Assembly (NCBI RefSeq): GCF_001411495.1 | Contig: NZ_CP012982.1 | Span: 2,852,001-2,916,000, forward strand | Reading direction: 5' to 3' | DNA: 64,000 nt | Origin: Burkholderia cepacia ATCC 25416 | Lineage (GTDB): Bacteria; Pseudomonadota; Gammaproteobacteria; Burkholderiales; Burkholderiaceae | Shown: positions 33,905 to 41,725 of the stretch, piece by piece | Position numbering within the stretch: the first letter of the stretch is position 1 | How the letters are laid out: the number at the start of each line of letters is the position of its first letter | Translations under genes and position numbers: made by a program | The notes under the pieces: generated by a model | What the model saw: the letters and a program-made list of their open reading frames with translations, nothing else | Told to the model about the DNA's origin: nothing | Database searches by the model: none

Positions 33905-34792
33905 TCAGGATTCGAATTGGTCGAACGTGTGCTGCAGTTCGCGGTTGCGCGCGACGCGCCGGTCGATCGCGGGGCCGAGGCGGTCGACCACGGCCGTGAT
34001 CAGCAGGTTGAACAGGCAGGTGAGCGGTGCGAGCGAATCCCAGAACTGGCCGACGTCGGTCTTCACCTGCAGCAGGTCGGCCGGCCAGTCGCGCGCCCAC
34101 GGGCACGAGAGGTCGGTGACCAGCGCGAACGGCTGCCCGCGCTCGGCGGCCGCCTGGCAATAGCGGCGCGCGCTGCGGGAATACGCGCGGGTGTCGGTGA
34201 CGATGCAGTACGGCCGCTCGAATTCGGAGTTCAGCGAATCGACGTACGAGCCCGACTGGCCGTCGGAATAGAACACGCGCGGGCGCAGGTACTCGAGGTA
34301 GCTGCTGAACGCGTTGCTGATCCCGCGCGTCGACTGGATGCCGAGGATGAATACCGCGTCCGCATGCGCGATCCGGTCAGCGACCTGCGCGAACACCGGG
34401 CCTTCGGCGAGGCGGTACACGTGGCGGATCGCGTCGAGCTCGCGCTCGAGCGACGATGCGAGCGGGCTGTTGCCGGCATCGCCGTTGCCGTTTCCGTGGG
34501 CCGGTTGCGTACCCGCGATGCGGCGGTATTCGTCGAGCCGGTCGGTGATCATCCACGGGCGATCGCCTCCGCCGCGCAGCTCGCGTTTCAGGTCGTCGAG
34601 ATTGCGGTAGCCGACGCTGCGCAGGAAGCGCCCGACCGAGATGCCGCTCGTGCCGGCCTGCTGCGCGATCTGGTCGGCCGTTTCGAGCCCGAGCCGGTCG
34701 AGGTTCGCGAGCATGTAGCTCGCGATGCGCTTCGCGGTCGGCGTGAGCTCGGCGTAGCGGGATTCGACGGTACGGGCGAACGCGCAGGTCAT
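33905..34792 (-). CDS. RpiR/MurR-family regulator
   Basis: The 295-residue protein has an N-terminal RpiR helix-turn-helix (LTPTAKRIASYMLANLDRLGLETADQIAQQAGTSGISVGRFLRSVGY) and a C-terminal SIS domain (about 125-275) that in relatives binds phosphosugars or amino sugars. Being first in the ddp operon it is the likely local regulator; MurR-type regulators responding to cell-wall sugars make an interesting precedent. An acidic Gly/Asn linker (GNGNGDAGN) separates the domains. Confidence 0.9.
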   Translation of the reverse strand: MTCAFARTVESRYAELTPTAKRIASYMLANLDRLGLETADQIAQQAGTSGISVGRFLRSVGYRNLDDLKRELRGGGDRPWMITDRLDEYRRIAGTQPAHGNGNGDAGNSPLASSLERELDAIRHVYRLAEGPVFAQVADRIAHADAVFILGIQSTRGISNAFSSYLEYLRPRVFYSDGQSGSYVDSLNSEFERPYCIVTDTRAYSRSARRYCQAAAERGQPFALVTDLSCPWARDWPADLLQVKTDVGQFWDSLAPLTCLFNLLITAVVDRLGPAIDRRVARNRELQHTFDQFES

Positions 34793-34954
34793 CGGCTGTT
34801 AGATCGTTGTCGTCTGATGATCGAATGTCATCTATCTAACGAAGCCAAAATCATTCGCGCCAGCGGATAAAAACTATGGTGTGAGGATAGGTGATAGGGT
34901 CGGAAGTGCGTTCGACGGTGGGGCGGTCCGCGCCGGAAGGGGCTTGATTTTATC

Positions 34955-35032
34955 TCTGCCAGGAATAATTTGCGTTTATGTCTGATGGAGATAATTTGCG
35001 TTTATGTCTGTCAGGCATATACTGCATTTATT
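34955..35032 (+). repeat. Three tandem 26-bp repeats upstream of hipBA (operator array)
   Basis: Units run 34955-34980, 34981-35006 and 35007-35032. The first two share ATAATTTGCGTTTATG exactly; all begin TCTG and end TTTAT(G/T), and the third is more diverged. The array spans both promoter hexamers and ends 19 bp before the GTG start of hipB. A 26-bp period is close to 2.5 helical turns. HipB proteins autoregulate by binding repeated operators, so this is probably the HipB binding array. Confidence 0.7.
34996..35023 (+). promoter_or_regulatory. Predicted sigma-70 promoter of hipBA
   Basis: TTGCGT (34996-35001) and TATACT (35018-35023) are separated by 16 bp inside the repeat array. This gives a leader of about 20 nt to the GTG at 35052 and excludes the ATG at 35004 as start. 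Confidence 0.6.
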
Positions 35033-35051
35033 GTCTTCGGGGATCCGTGCC

Positions 35052-35300
35052 GTGAACTTCATCGTCAATACGTCCGCGCAACTGGGCGAAATCCTGTCTT
35101 CCGCGCGTCAGGCAAAGGGCCTGACGCAAGCGGAAGCGGCCGGGAGAATCGGCGTGGGCCAGTCGCGCCTGTCGTCGCTCGAAACCACGCGTACCGAAAG
35201 CCTGTCGCTTAGCCAGTTGCTCGAGTTGACCGCGCTGTACGGTCTCGAACTCAGCATCCGTACGAAGGACGGGCACGACGCAGCCGACGTCGAGTGGTAA
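35052..35300 (+). CDS. hipB: HipB-like antitoxin
   Basis: The 82-residue protein is mostly a Cro/C1-type helix-turn-helix (LGEILSSARQAKGLTQAEAAGRIGVGQSRLSSLET) with a short beta-like tail (YGLELSIRTK). It should bind the operator array upstream and neutralise HipA. A GTG start at 35052 is chosen over ATG 35004 because the latter lies inside the promoter and repeats. The stop is 3 bp from the hipA ATG, a typical coupled antitoxin-toxin layout. Confidence 0.85.
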   Translation: MNFIVNTSAQLGEILSSARQAKGLTQAEAAGRIGVGQSRLSSLETTRTESLSLSQLLELTALYGLELSIRTKDGHDAADVEW

Positions 35301-35303
35301 GCG

Positions 35304-36638
35304 ATGGGACGCAGAACGCACACGCGCGCATTGTCGATCTGGACGAACGGCCAGCGGGTCGGCACGTGGCGGATTCCCGCGCGCGGCGACATGGAACTCC
35401 TGTACGACGCTGACTGGAAACAATCGGCCGTCGGCCGCCCGTTGTCGCTGTCGCTGCCGTTCGGTGTCGGCGAAGCACCGCTGCGCGGCGAACGCGTGAA
35501 TCACTTCTTCGACAACCTGCTGCCGGACAGCGATGCCATTCGGCGCCGCCTGGCCGCCCGGTTCGGCACGGCGACGACCGAGCCGTTCGATCTGCTCGCC
35601 GCGCTCGGCCGCGACTGCATCGGCGCGGTGCAATTGCTCGGCGAGGACGATGCGCCGACCGGCCTGAATCGCATCGACGGTACGCCGCTGTCGGACGACG
35701 ACGTGGCACGCGTGCTCGATCAGGCGAGCGGGGTGGCGACGGCAGGCGGGGACGACGACGATTTCCGGCTGTCGCTGGCCGGCGCGCAGGAAAAGACCGC
35801 ACTGCTGTTTCATGACGGACGCTGGATGCGCCCGCATGGCGCGACGCCGACGACGCATATTCTGAAATTGCCGCTCGGGCTGGTCGGCAACAAGCGGGCC
35901 GACCTGACGGCCTCCGTCGAGAACGAGTGGCTGTGCCTCGCGATCCTGCGCGCGTTCGGCCTGTCGGTCGCGCAGGCGGAAATCGTGCGTTTCGGCGCGC
36001 ACAAGGTTCTGTCCGTCGCACGCTTCGATCGTGCGCTGCATCGCGATGGCGGGTGGCTGTTGCGCATGCCGCAGGAGGACTTCTGCCAGGCGCTCGGCGT
36101 GCCGCCTCATCTGAAGTACGAGTCGCACGGCGGCCCCGGTGTGCCCGATCTCGCAGGCCTCCTGCGCCGCTCCGAAACGTCGCGGGAAGATCTCGACACG
36201 TTGTTCGCCGCCCTGATCGTGTTCTGGATGCTTGCTGCACCGGACGGGCATGCGAAGAACTTCAGCCTGCGCCTGCTGGCGGGCGGCCGTTTCCGGCTGA
36301 CGCCGCTTTACGACGTGATGTCGATCTGGCCGGTCGAAGGCGACGGCGCGAACCAGTGGTCGTGGCACAAGGCGAAGCTCGCGATGGCCGTGCACGGCAA
36401 GCGCAAGCACTATGCGATGCGCGACATCACGCGACGGCACTTTAGCGCGATGGCCGAGCACTGCCTGCTCGGCGATATCGCGACGCCGATCGTCGAACGG
36501 CTCGTCGCGATGACGCCGCATGTGATCGAATCGGTCGCCGCGGCGTTGCCGCCCGGCTTTCCGGCACGGGTCGCGGAACGGATTCTGGGCGGCTTGAGGT
36601 TTGCCGCGCAACGGCTCGACGCGATGCCGCGAGAGTGA
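35304..36638 (+). CDS. hipA: HipA-like serine/threonine kinase toxin
   Basis: The 444-residue protein has the HipA fold: N-subdomain 1 (VGRPLSLSLPFGVGEAPLRGERVNHFFDNLLPDSDAIRRRLA), the phosphorylatable loop SLAGAQEK with Ser157 matching E. coli Ser150, the catalytic Asp314 in PDGHAKNF and metal-binding Asp337 in YDVMS. HipA kinases phosphorylate an aminoacyl-tRNA synthetase (GltX in E. coli) and induce dormancy. All key residues are present, so the toxin looks active. Confidence 0.93.
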   Translation: MGRRTHTRALSIWTNGQRVGTWRIPARGDMELLYDADWKQSAVGRPLSLSLPFGVGEAPLRGERVNHFFDNLLPDSDAIRRRLAARFGTATTEPFDLLAALGRDCIGAVQLLGEDDAPTGLNRIDGTPLSDDDVARVLDQASGVATAGGDDDDFRLSLAGAQEKTALLFHDGRWMRPHGATPTTHILKLPLGLVGNKRADLTASVENEWLCLAILRAFGLSVAQAEIVRFGAHKVLSVARFDRALHRDGGWLLRMPQEDFCQALGVPPHLKYESHGGPGVPDLAGLLRRSETSREDLDTLFAALIVFWMLAAPDGHAKNFSLRLLAGGRFRLTPLYDVMSIWPVEGDGANQWSWHKAKLAMAVHGKRKHYAMRDITRRHFSAMAEHCLLGDIATPIVERLVAMTPHVIESVAAALPPGFPARVAERILGGLRFAAQRLDAMPRE

Positions 36639-37018
36639 ACCGCTTCCGGTCGCGGCGCAGGTCGCCGGGATCCGGCGTATTCGCATCCGCACGGGCCGGC
36701 TCGAAACGATCGGTGATTCGAGTCGACCGCATCGTATCCCGATCTCGTGTTGTCGCCATGCAGGGTCGTCACGACCGGGCGCAATCGTCTCCCCTCATTC
36801 ACCGAAATCCGTTCCCTTCCCGCCATCCCGCTGCACCGCAATAATTACAAAATTAAAGTCGATCAGCTTAATTCATTAATTCAGGTTAATAATTCATTTA
36901 ATTTATTCGTCGAATTGTATTTAACTTGCGTGACGGGATGTTCGATTTTCGATAATCCGAAAAACGGCATGTGTTCCGTAATGGGAATTCACTTGATCGC
37001 AAGAATGAAGGAGAAGTC
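36639..37018. other. AT-rich intergenic region upstream of the oxalate decarboxylase gene
   Basis: About 36840-36965 is strikingly AT-rich for this genome (runs such as AATTCATTAATTCAGG) and must hold the oxdC promoter. A short inverted repeat TTTTCG/CGAAAA (36946-36963) lies some 55 bp before the start. No gene is convincing here. Confidence 0.5.
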
Positions 37019-38275
37019 ATGACGAATCTTTCTCGACGCAGGATGCTGGCGAATACGGCCGGCGCCATTGCCGCCGCCGGTATTGCGGTATCGGCCAAGG
37101 CCGCCTCGTTCGGCAATCCGGACAGTCCGCCGGAAGGCGCGGTCAATGCGCGCAACCGCCAGAGCCTGACCGATCCGGGGCCCAAAAATCCGGCTATCGC
37201 CAACCAGTTTCCGTCCTTTCAGGATCCGCCGGCCACCGATATCAACGGCATGCCGTTATTCTGGGCCTCGTTCAATAATTCGCATAAAAGAATTCAAAAT
37301 GGCGGATGGGCGCGTGAAGTCACTCAGGACGATTTTGCGATTTCCGAAACCATTTCCGGCGTCAACATGCGCCTGACGCGCGGCGGCATTCGCGAGATGC
37401 ACTGGCACCAGCAGGCCGAGTGGGCCATCATGCTCGACGGCCGGTGCCGGATCACGGTGCTCGACGAACTCGGGCGGCCATCGGTGCAGGACGTGAAAAC
37501 CGGCGATCTCTGGTATTTCCCGCCCGGCCTGCCGCATTCGCTGCAGGGCCTCGGCACCGACGGCGCCGAATTCCTGCTCGCGTTCGATAACGGCCGCGCA
37601 TCCGAATTCAACACGCTGCTGCTGACCGACTGGGTCGCGCACACGCCGCCCGACGTGCTCGCGCTCAACTTCGGCGTGCCGGCCGACGCATTCCGGAACA
37701 TCCCGCTCGACAACCTGTGGATCTTCCAGGGCGACGAACCGGGCCCGCTCGCGGAAGCCCAGCGCGCATCGGCGTCGGCGGCAGGGGCGCCGCCGCATCC
37801 GTTCATCTTCTCGCTCGGCGACATGAAACCGGTCAGGAAGACCCGCGGCGGCGAAGTGCGGATCGCGGACAGCACGAACTTCAACGTGTCGACGACCGTC
37901 GCGGCGGCGCTCGTCACCGTGCATCCGGGCGGCATGCGGGAACTGCACTGGCACCCGAACGCGGATGAATGGCAGTACTACCTGCAGGGCGAGGCACGGA
38001 TGACCGTGTTCGACACGGGGCCGAAGGCGCAGACGGCCGACTTCCGCGCGGGCGACGTCGGCTACGTGAAGAAAAGCCTCGGGCACTACGTGCAGAACAC
38101 CGGCAACACCGATCTGGTGTTCCTCGAGATCTTCAAGACCGACCGCTATGCGGAAGTGTCGCTGTCCGACTGGCTCGCGCATACGCCGCCGAAGCTCGTC
38201 GAAGCGCACCTGAACGTCGCGCCGGACGTGATCGCGCAGTTTCCGCGCAACCGTCCCGACGTCGTGCCGCTGTAA
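37019..38275 (+). CDS. oxdC: Tat-exported bicupin oxalate decarboxylase
   Basis: The 418-residue enzyme has a twin-arginine signal (LSRRRMLANTAGAIAAAGIAVSAKA) and two cupin domains. Manganese ligands are visible in both: His128, His130, Glu134, His173 in the first and His310, His312, Glu317, His356 in the second, with a further Glu370. The flexible lid that decides decarboxylase versus oxidase activity reads SEFNT (195-199), keeping the Glu of the SENST motif of B. subtilis OxdC. It converts oxalate to formate and CO2, probably in the periplasm. AGGAGA precedes the ATG. A manganese transporter follows 90 bp downstream. Confidence 0.92.
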   Translation: MTNLSRRRMLANTAGAIAAAGIAVSAKAASFGNPDSPPEGAVNARNRQSLTDPGPKNPAIANQFPSFQDPPATDINGMPLFWASFNNSHKRIQNGGWAREVTQDDFAISETISGVNMRLTRGGIREMHWHQQAEWAIMLDGRCRITVLDELGRPSVQDVKTGDLWYFPPGLPHSLQGLGTDGAEFLLAFDNGRASEFNTLLLTDWVAHTPPDVLALNFGVPADAFRNIPLDNLWIFQGDEPGPLAEAQRASASAAGAPPHPFIFSLGDMKPVRKTRGGEVRIADSTNFNVSTTVAAALVTVHPGGMRELHWHPNADEWQYYLQGEARMTVFDTGPKAQTADFRAGDVGYVKKSLGHYVQNTGNTDLVFLEIFKTDRYAEVSLSDWLAHTPPKLVEAHLNVAPDVIAQFPRNRPDVVPL

Positions 38276-38365
38276 CGCCGCCGCTGCCGCCGCGGCCGGC
38301 AGCCGACATGCCGGCCGCGGCGCCCGACCTTCAGGAATCCTGCTTCATTCGAACGGAACACCACC

Positions 38366-39691
38366 ATGATTCCCGTCACGAACAAACCTGCCGGCAGCTT
38401 CGCGCTGCCGAGTCTGCCTGCCGGCCATACCGGCCACACCGGCCACCCCGACGGCGCGGCGCGTGCCGCGCTGGAAGGGCGCCGCACCGGCGTCGCCGCG
38501 CTGCTGCCGTTCGTCGGCCCGGCCGTGATCGCGTCGATCGGCTATATGGACCCCGGCAACTTCGCGACCAACATCCAGGCCGGTGCCGCGTACGGCTACC
38601 GGCTGCTGTGGGTCGTGCTGGCCGCGAACGCGATCGCGATGCTGTTCCAGGCAATGTCGGCGAAGCTCGGCATCGTGACCGGCCGCAATCTCGCGGAGCT
38701 GTGCCGTGACCGGTTTCCCGCGCCGGTCGTATGGGGCATGTGGGTCGCGTCCGAGATTGCCGCGATGGCGACCGATCTCGCCGAATTCCTCGGCGGCGCG
38801 CTCGCATTCGGGCTGTTGTGCCACCTGTCGCTGTTCGCGGGGATGATCGCGACGGCGTTCGCGACCTGCGCGATCCTCGCGCTCGAAAAGCGCGGCTTCC
38901 GGCCGCTGGAAGCCGCGATCGCGGCGCTGGTCGGCGTGATCGGCGCGTGCTATCTCGGCGAACTGCTGATCGCGCCGCAGGACTGGCATGCGGCCGCGTT
39001 CCACCTGGTCGTCCCGCAGATTCCGGATCGCGCGGCGCTGACGATCGCGGTCGGGATCGTCGGCGCGACGATCATGCCGCACACGCTGTATCTGCATTCG
39101 GGGCTCACGCAGGATCGCACCGCGCCGCGCGACGATACGGAGCGGCGGCGGCTCGTGCGCTTCTCGAATCGCGAGGTGGTCGTCGCGCTCGGGCTGGCCG
39201 GGTTCGTGAATCTCGCGATGGTGATGATGGCGTCGTCGGCGTTTCACGCGAGCGCGCCGGGCATGACCGACATCGGCGACGCGTATCACACGCTGATCCC
39301 GGTGCTCGGGCCGGCGGCCGGCGCGCTGTTTCTCGTCGCGCTGCTGACCTCGGGCGTGTCGAGTTCGGTGGTCGGCACGATGGCCGGGCAGGTCGTGATG
39401 CAGGGCTTCATCCACCGCCGCATGCCGGTCTGGGTGCGGCGCGCGGTGACGGTCGTGCCCGCGTTCGCGGTGGTCGCGCTCGGCTGCGACGTCACGCGCG
39501 CGATGGTCGCGAGCCAGGTGGTGCTGAGTTTCGTGCTGCCGATGCCGATGATCGCGCTGCTGATGCTGTCGGCGCGCGCGGACGTGATGGGCGCTTACGC
39601 GATGCGGATGCCGCTGCGGATCGTCGCCGGCGCGGCGACGGTCGTGATCGTCGGGTTGAATGCGTACCTGGTGTGGGCGGCATTCAATTGA
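38366..39691 (+). CDS. mntH: NRAMP-family manganese/iron transporter, MntH type
   Basis: The 441-residue transporter has the metal-binding DPGN motif in helix 1 (GYMDPGNFATNIQAGAAYGY), the MPH motif in helix 6 (IMPHTLYLHSG) and about 11 hydrophobic segments. NRAMP proteins import Mn2+ or Fe2+ with protons. A short N-terminal GHTGHTGHP repeat (about residues 20-28) adds three histidines. Position just after an Mn-dependent oxalate decarboxylase suggests it supplies the cofactor. Confidence 0.93.
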   Translation: MIPVTNKPAGSFALPSLPAGHTGHTGHPDGAARAALEGRRTGVAALLPFVGPAVIASIGYMDPGNFATNIQAGAAYGYRLLWVVLAANAIAMLFQAMSAKLGIVTGRNLAELCRDRFPAPVVWGMWVASEIAAMATDLAEFLGGALAFGLLCHLSLFAGMIATAFATCAILALEKRGFRPLEAAIAALVGVIGACYLGELLIAPQDWHAAAFHLVVPQIPDRAALTIAVGIVGATIMPHTLYLHSGLTQDRTAPRDDTERRRLVRFSNREVVVALGLAGFVNLAMVMMASSAFHASAPGMTDIGDAYHTLIPVLGPAAGALFLVALLTSGVSSSVVGTMAGQVVMQGFIHRRMPVWVRRAVTVVPAFAVVALGCDVTRAMVASQVVLSFVLPMPMIALLMLSARADVMGAYAMRMPLRIVAGAATVVIVGLNAYLVWAAFN

Positions 39692-39723
39692 CCGGCGGCG
39701 GGCCGCCGCCTGCTGCCCGCTGC

Positions 39724-40977
39724 CTACTGCTGCATGTCCGGCGCCTCGCGCAGCCGCCAGATCGCATTGCACTGCTGGCCGCCGAGGCTCGTCGAGCGCA
39801 GCGTGACGACGGTGCCGGGCGCGATCCGGTACGTGAAATGCGCCGTCAGCTCGGTGCCTTTCCGCTGCGGCTGCCCGTCGACCAGCACTTCGCACAGCAG
39901 CGGCGACGGCGACCCGGACGGGTGCGTGACATAGACGTTCAGCCGCGCGATGTCGCGTGTCGCGGTGAACACGACTTCGTGGTTCCCGCTGCCGATCAGC
40001 ATCGTGCCGCCGGGTTCGTCGATCGCCTGCAGGTAGGCGCCCGCGCTTGTCTCGATCGTTGCGGCCGCAACGGTCAGCCCGGCCGAGCGCACGTAGTCGG
40101 TTGCCGCGATGCGCGCGGCGACCGCGTCGGACTGTGCCGGCGTGCCGTCCGACAACGCGAATGGCACGCCGTCGCGCAGCGCGGCGTCGACGTGGTTCGC
40201 GTAGTAGCGCCAGCGGTCGAGGAAGCGGATGTCGCCGGTCATGTGCAGCGCGCGGATCGGCTCGCCGTGATACCGGAGCGTCGTCGTGCCGGTGCCGGCA
40301 TCGAACGCTTCGTGAATGCCGTACTTGCTGACGAAGTTCTGGACCGGATCGAGCAGCGCCGTTTCGCCCTGGGCGCTCCACAGGTGCAGGAACGTCGTAT
40401 CGATCCCGAAGCATTCCTGGAAATCGGTGCCGATGCGGGCGGTGCAGTCGCGCAGGTGGCCGGCGTAGCGTGCCCACGCGTCGGCGGTCCCGGCAACGAG
40501 CCCGGCCTGCAAGGCGCTGCCGTGGCGTGCGGAGACTTCGTCGACGACGAGGCGCCAGTGATGGTCGCGCCGCTCGCCGATCAGCGGCGTGACGACGAAC
40601 GTGCAGAACAGCGGGTCGGGGCACGCGTGGAGCCGGTCGTCGCCGATCTGCGAGAACAGGTCGAACGGCGGCGCGCAGAACCAGATGTCGGCGTCGTACA
40701 GCGCGAGCTTGCGGATCTGCGGGTTGCGTGCGCAATACTCGGCTGCCTCGATGAAGCGGCCGACCGGCAGCGCATACGCGCTCGACGCGTCGATCACGTC
40801 GACCGACTGGCTCGCGAGGATCTGCCGCTTGCGGTCGGACAGCCCGTAGCCGATCACCGCGATCCGGCCGTCGTAGCCGGTGTGCCGCAGCGACAGCAGG
40901 AACGGCACGAGCATCTCGTACCACGCGCGGTTGTTGTCGTTGATCGCCACGCAGACCGCGTGTTCGCTCGATTGCAT
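39724..40977 (-). CDS. Glycosyltransferase-like protein of unknown substrate
   Basis: The 417-residue protein starts with a GT-A-like region (CVAINDNNRAWYEMLVPFLLSLRHTGYDGRIAVIGYG) and a DxD motif in KLALYDADIWFCAPP, the nucleotide-sugar-binding pattern of GT8-like enzymes. The C-terminal 140 residues look like a separate beta domain (ETSAGAYLQAIDEPGGTMLIGSGNHEVVF). There is no signal or membrane helix. It follows a methyltransferase gene on the same strand by 27 bp. The acceptor is unknown. Confidence 0.7.
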   Translation of the reverse strand: MQSSEHAVCVAINDNNRAWYEMLVPFLLSLRHTGYDGRIAVIGYGLSDRKRQILASQSVDVIDASSAYALPVGRFIEAAEYCARNPQIRKLALYDADIWFCAPPFDLFSQIGDDRLHACPDPLFCTFVVTPLIGERRDHHWRLVVDEVSARHGSALQAGLVAGTADAWARYAGHLRDCTARIGTDFQECFGIDTTFLHLWSAQGETALLDPVQNFVSKYGIHEAFDAGTGTTTLRYHGEPIRALHMTGDIRFLDRWRYYANHVDAALRDGVPFALSDGTPAQSDAVAARIAATDYVRSAGLTVAAATIETSAGAYLQAIDEPGGTMLIGSGNHEVVFTATRDIARLNVYVTHPSGSPSPLLCEVLVDGQPQRKGTELTAHFTYRIAPGTVVTLRSTSLGGQQCNAIWRLREAPDMQQ

Positions 40978-41004
40978 GTTCGCCCCCCGTTGCGCGCGCC
41001 CGGC

Positions 41005-41547
41005 TCAGTAGCCGACGTGGCGCTCGCAGACGACCGCGCCGCAACCGCGGCTGTCGTGATACGTAATATGAAACTGCTTGTTGTCCCACAGCCACTGGAA
41101 CACCGCCTGGTACACGCCGGCCACGGTCATGTCGTGCAGCACGATCTTCTTGCGCGCCAGCGGGCCGAAACGGTTCAGTTCGGCGAGCGTCTGCTCGTAC
41201 GTATGGGTGGTGTCGATGAACAGCAGGTCGGCGGCGAGCGGCTCCATCGCGAGATCGTCGGCGATCCGGAATTCGAAGTCGATCGACAGGTCTTTCGCCG
41301 CCTGCTCCAGTTCGGGCCGGATCTGGAAATACTCGTCGGAGATGTCGACCGACACGAGGCGCTTCGGCTGCGCGAGCAGGAAGGCCGTCGTGGTCAGCCC
41401 GGTGAACACGCCGAGCTCCAGGATGGTGTCGCATCCGGCGGCCGTTTGCGTATAGAAATCGAAGCGGGAGGGGCTGTCGCCGAGCCAGCCGATCGGCTCG
41501 ATCTTGTACTGAAGGAACTCCATTCGCAGTTGTTGTAGCGTGCGCAT
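41005..41547 (-). CDS. Class I SAM-dependent methyltransferase
   Basis: The 180-residue protein has the SAM motif ILELGVFTGLTTTAFLLA, the acidic motif VSVDISDEYF and the LLFIDTTHTYEQTLAEL segment seen in small O-methyltransferases and cephalosporin-hydroxylase-like sugar methylases. ATG 41547 is preceded by AAGGAAA. It pairs with the downstream glycosyltransferase-like gene, so methylation of a glycan is plausible but not shown. Confidence 0.8.
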   Translation of the reverse strand: MRTLQQLRMEFLQYKIEPIGWLGDSPSRFDFYTQTAAGCDTILELGVFTGLTTTAFLLAQPKRLVSVDISDEYFQIRPELEQAAKDLSIDFEFRIADDLAMEPLAADLLFIDTTHTYEQTLAELNRFGPLARKKIVLHDMTVAGVYQAVFQWLWDNKQFHITYHDSRGCGAVVCERHVGY

Positions 41548-41725
41548 CCTGTTTTCCTTGGCGAAGCGGATTGGCGGATTCGATGGTCCCGATCGTCGCC
41601 GGTCGCGGCCGGCGTCCGTGGCGTCGCGCATTGTAGATCGCCCGCGCCGCACGGCATAGCACCGCCACGGCGGCTCGCGGCGATTACCCGCGCGCCGGCA
41701 GGGCCGGGCGCGCGGGCGGGCGCCA

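Noticed and set aside
35004..35051. ATG start for hipB at 35004
   Set aside because: This codon lies between the -35 and -10 hexamers and within the operator repeats, so it would not be transcribed as a start.
38345..41668. A 1107-codon open frame on the minus strand
   Set aside because: It runs antisense or out of frame across mntH, the glycosyltransferase-like gene and the methyltransferase, is dominated by Arg/Ala/Asp repeats typical of GC-rich shadow frames, and contains no recognisable domain.
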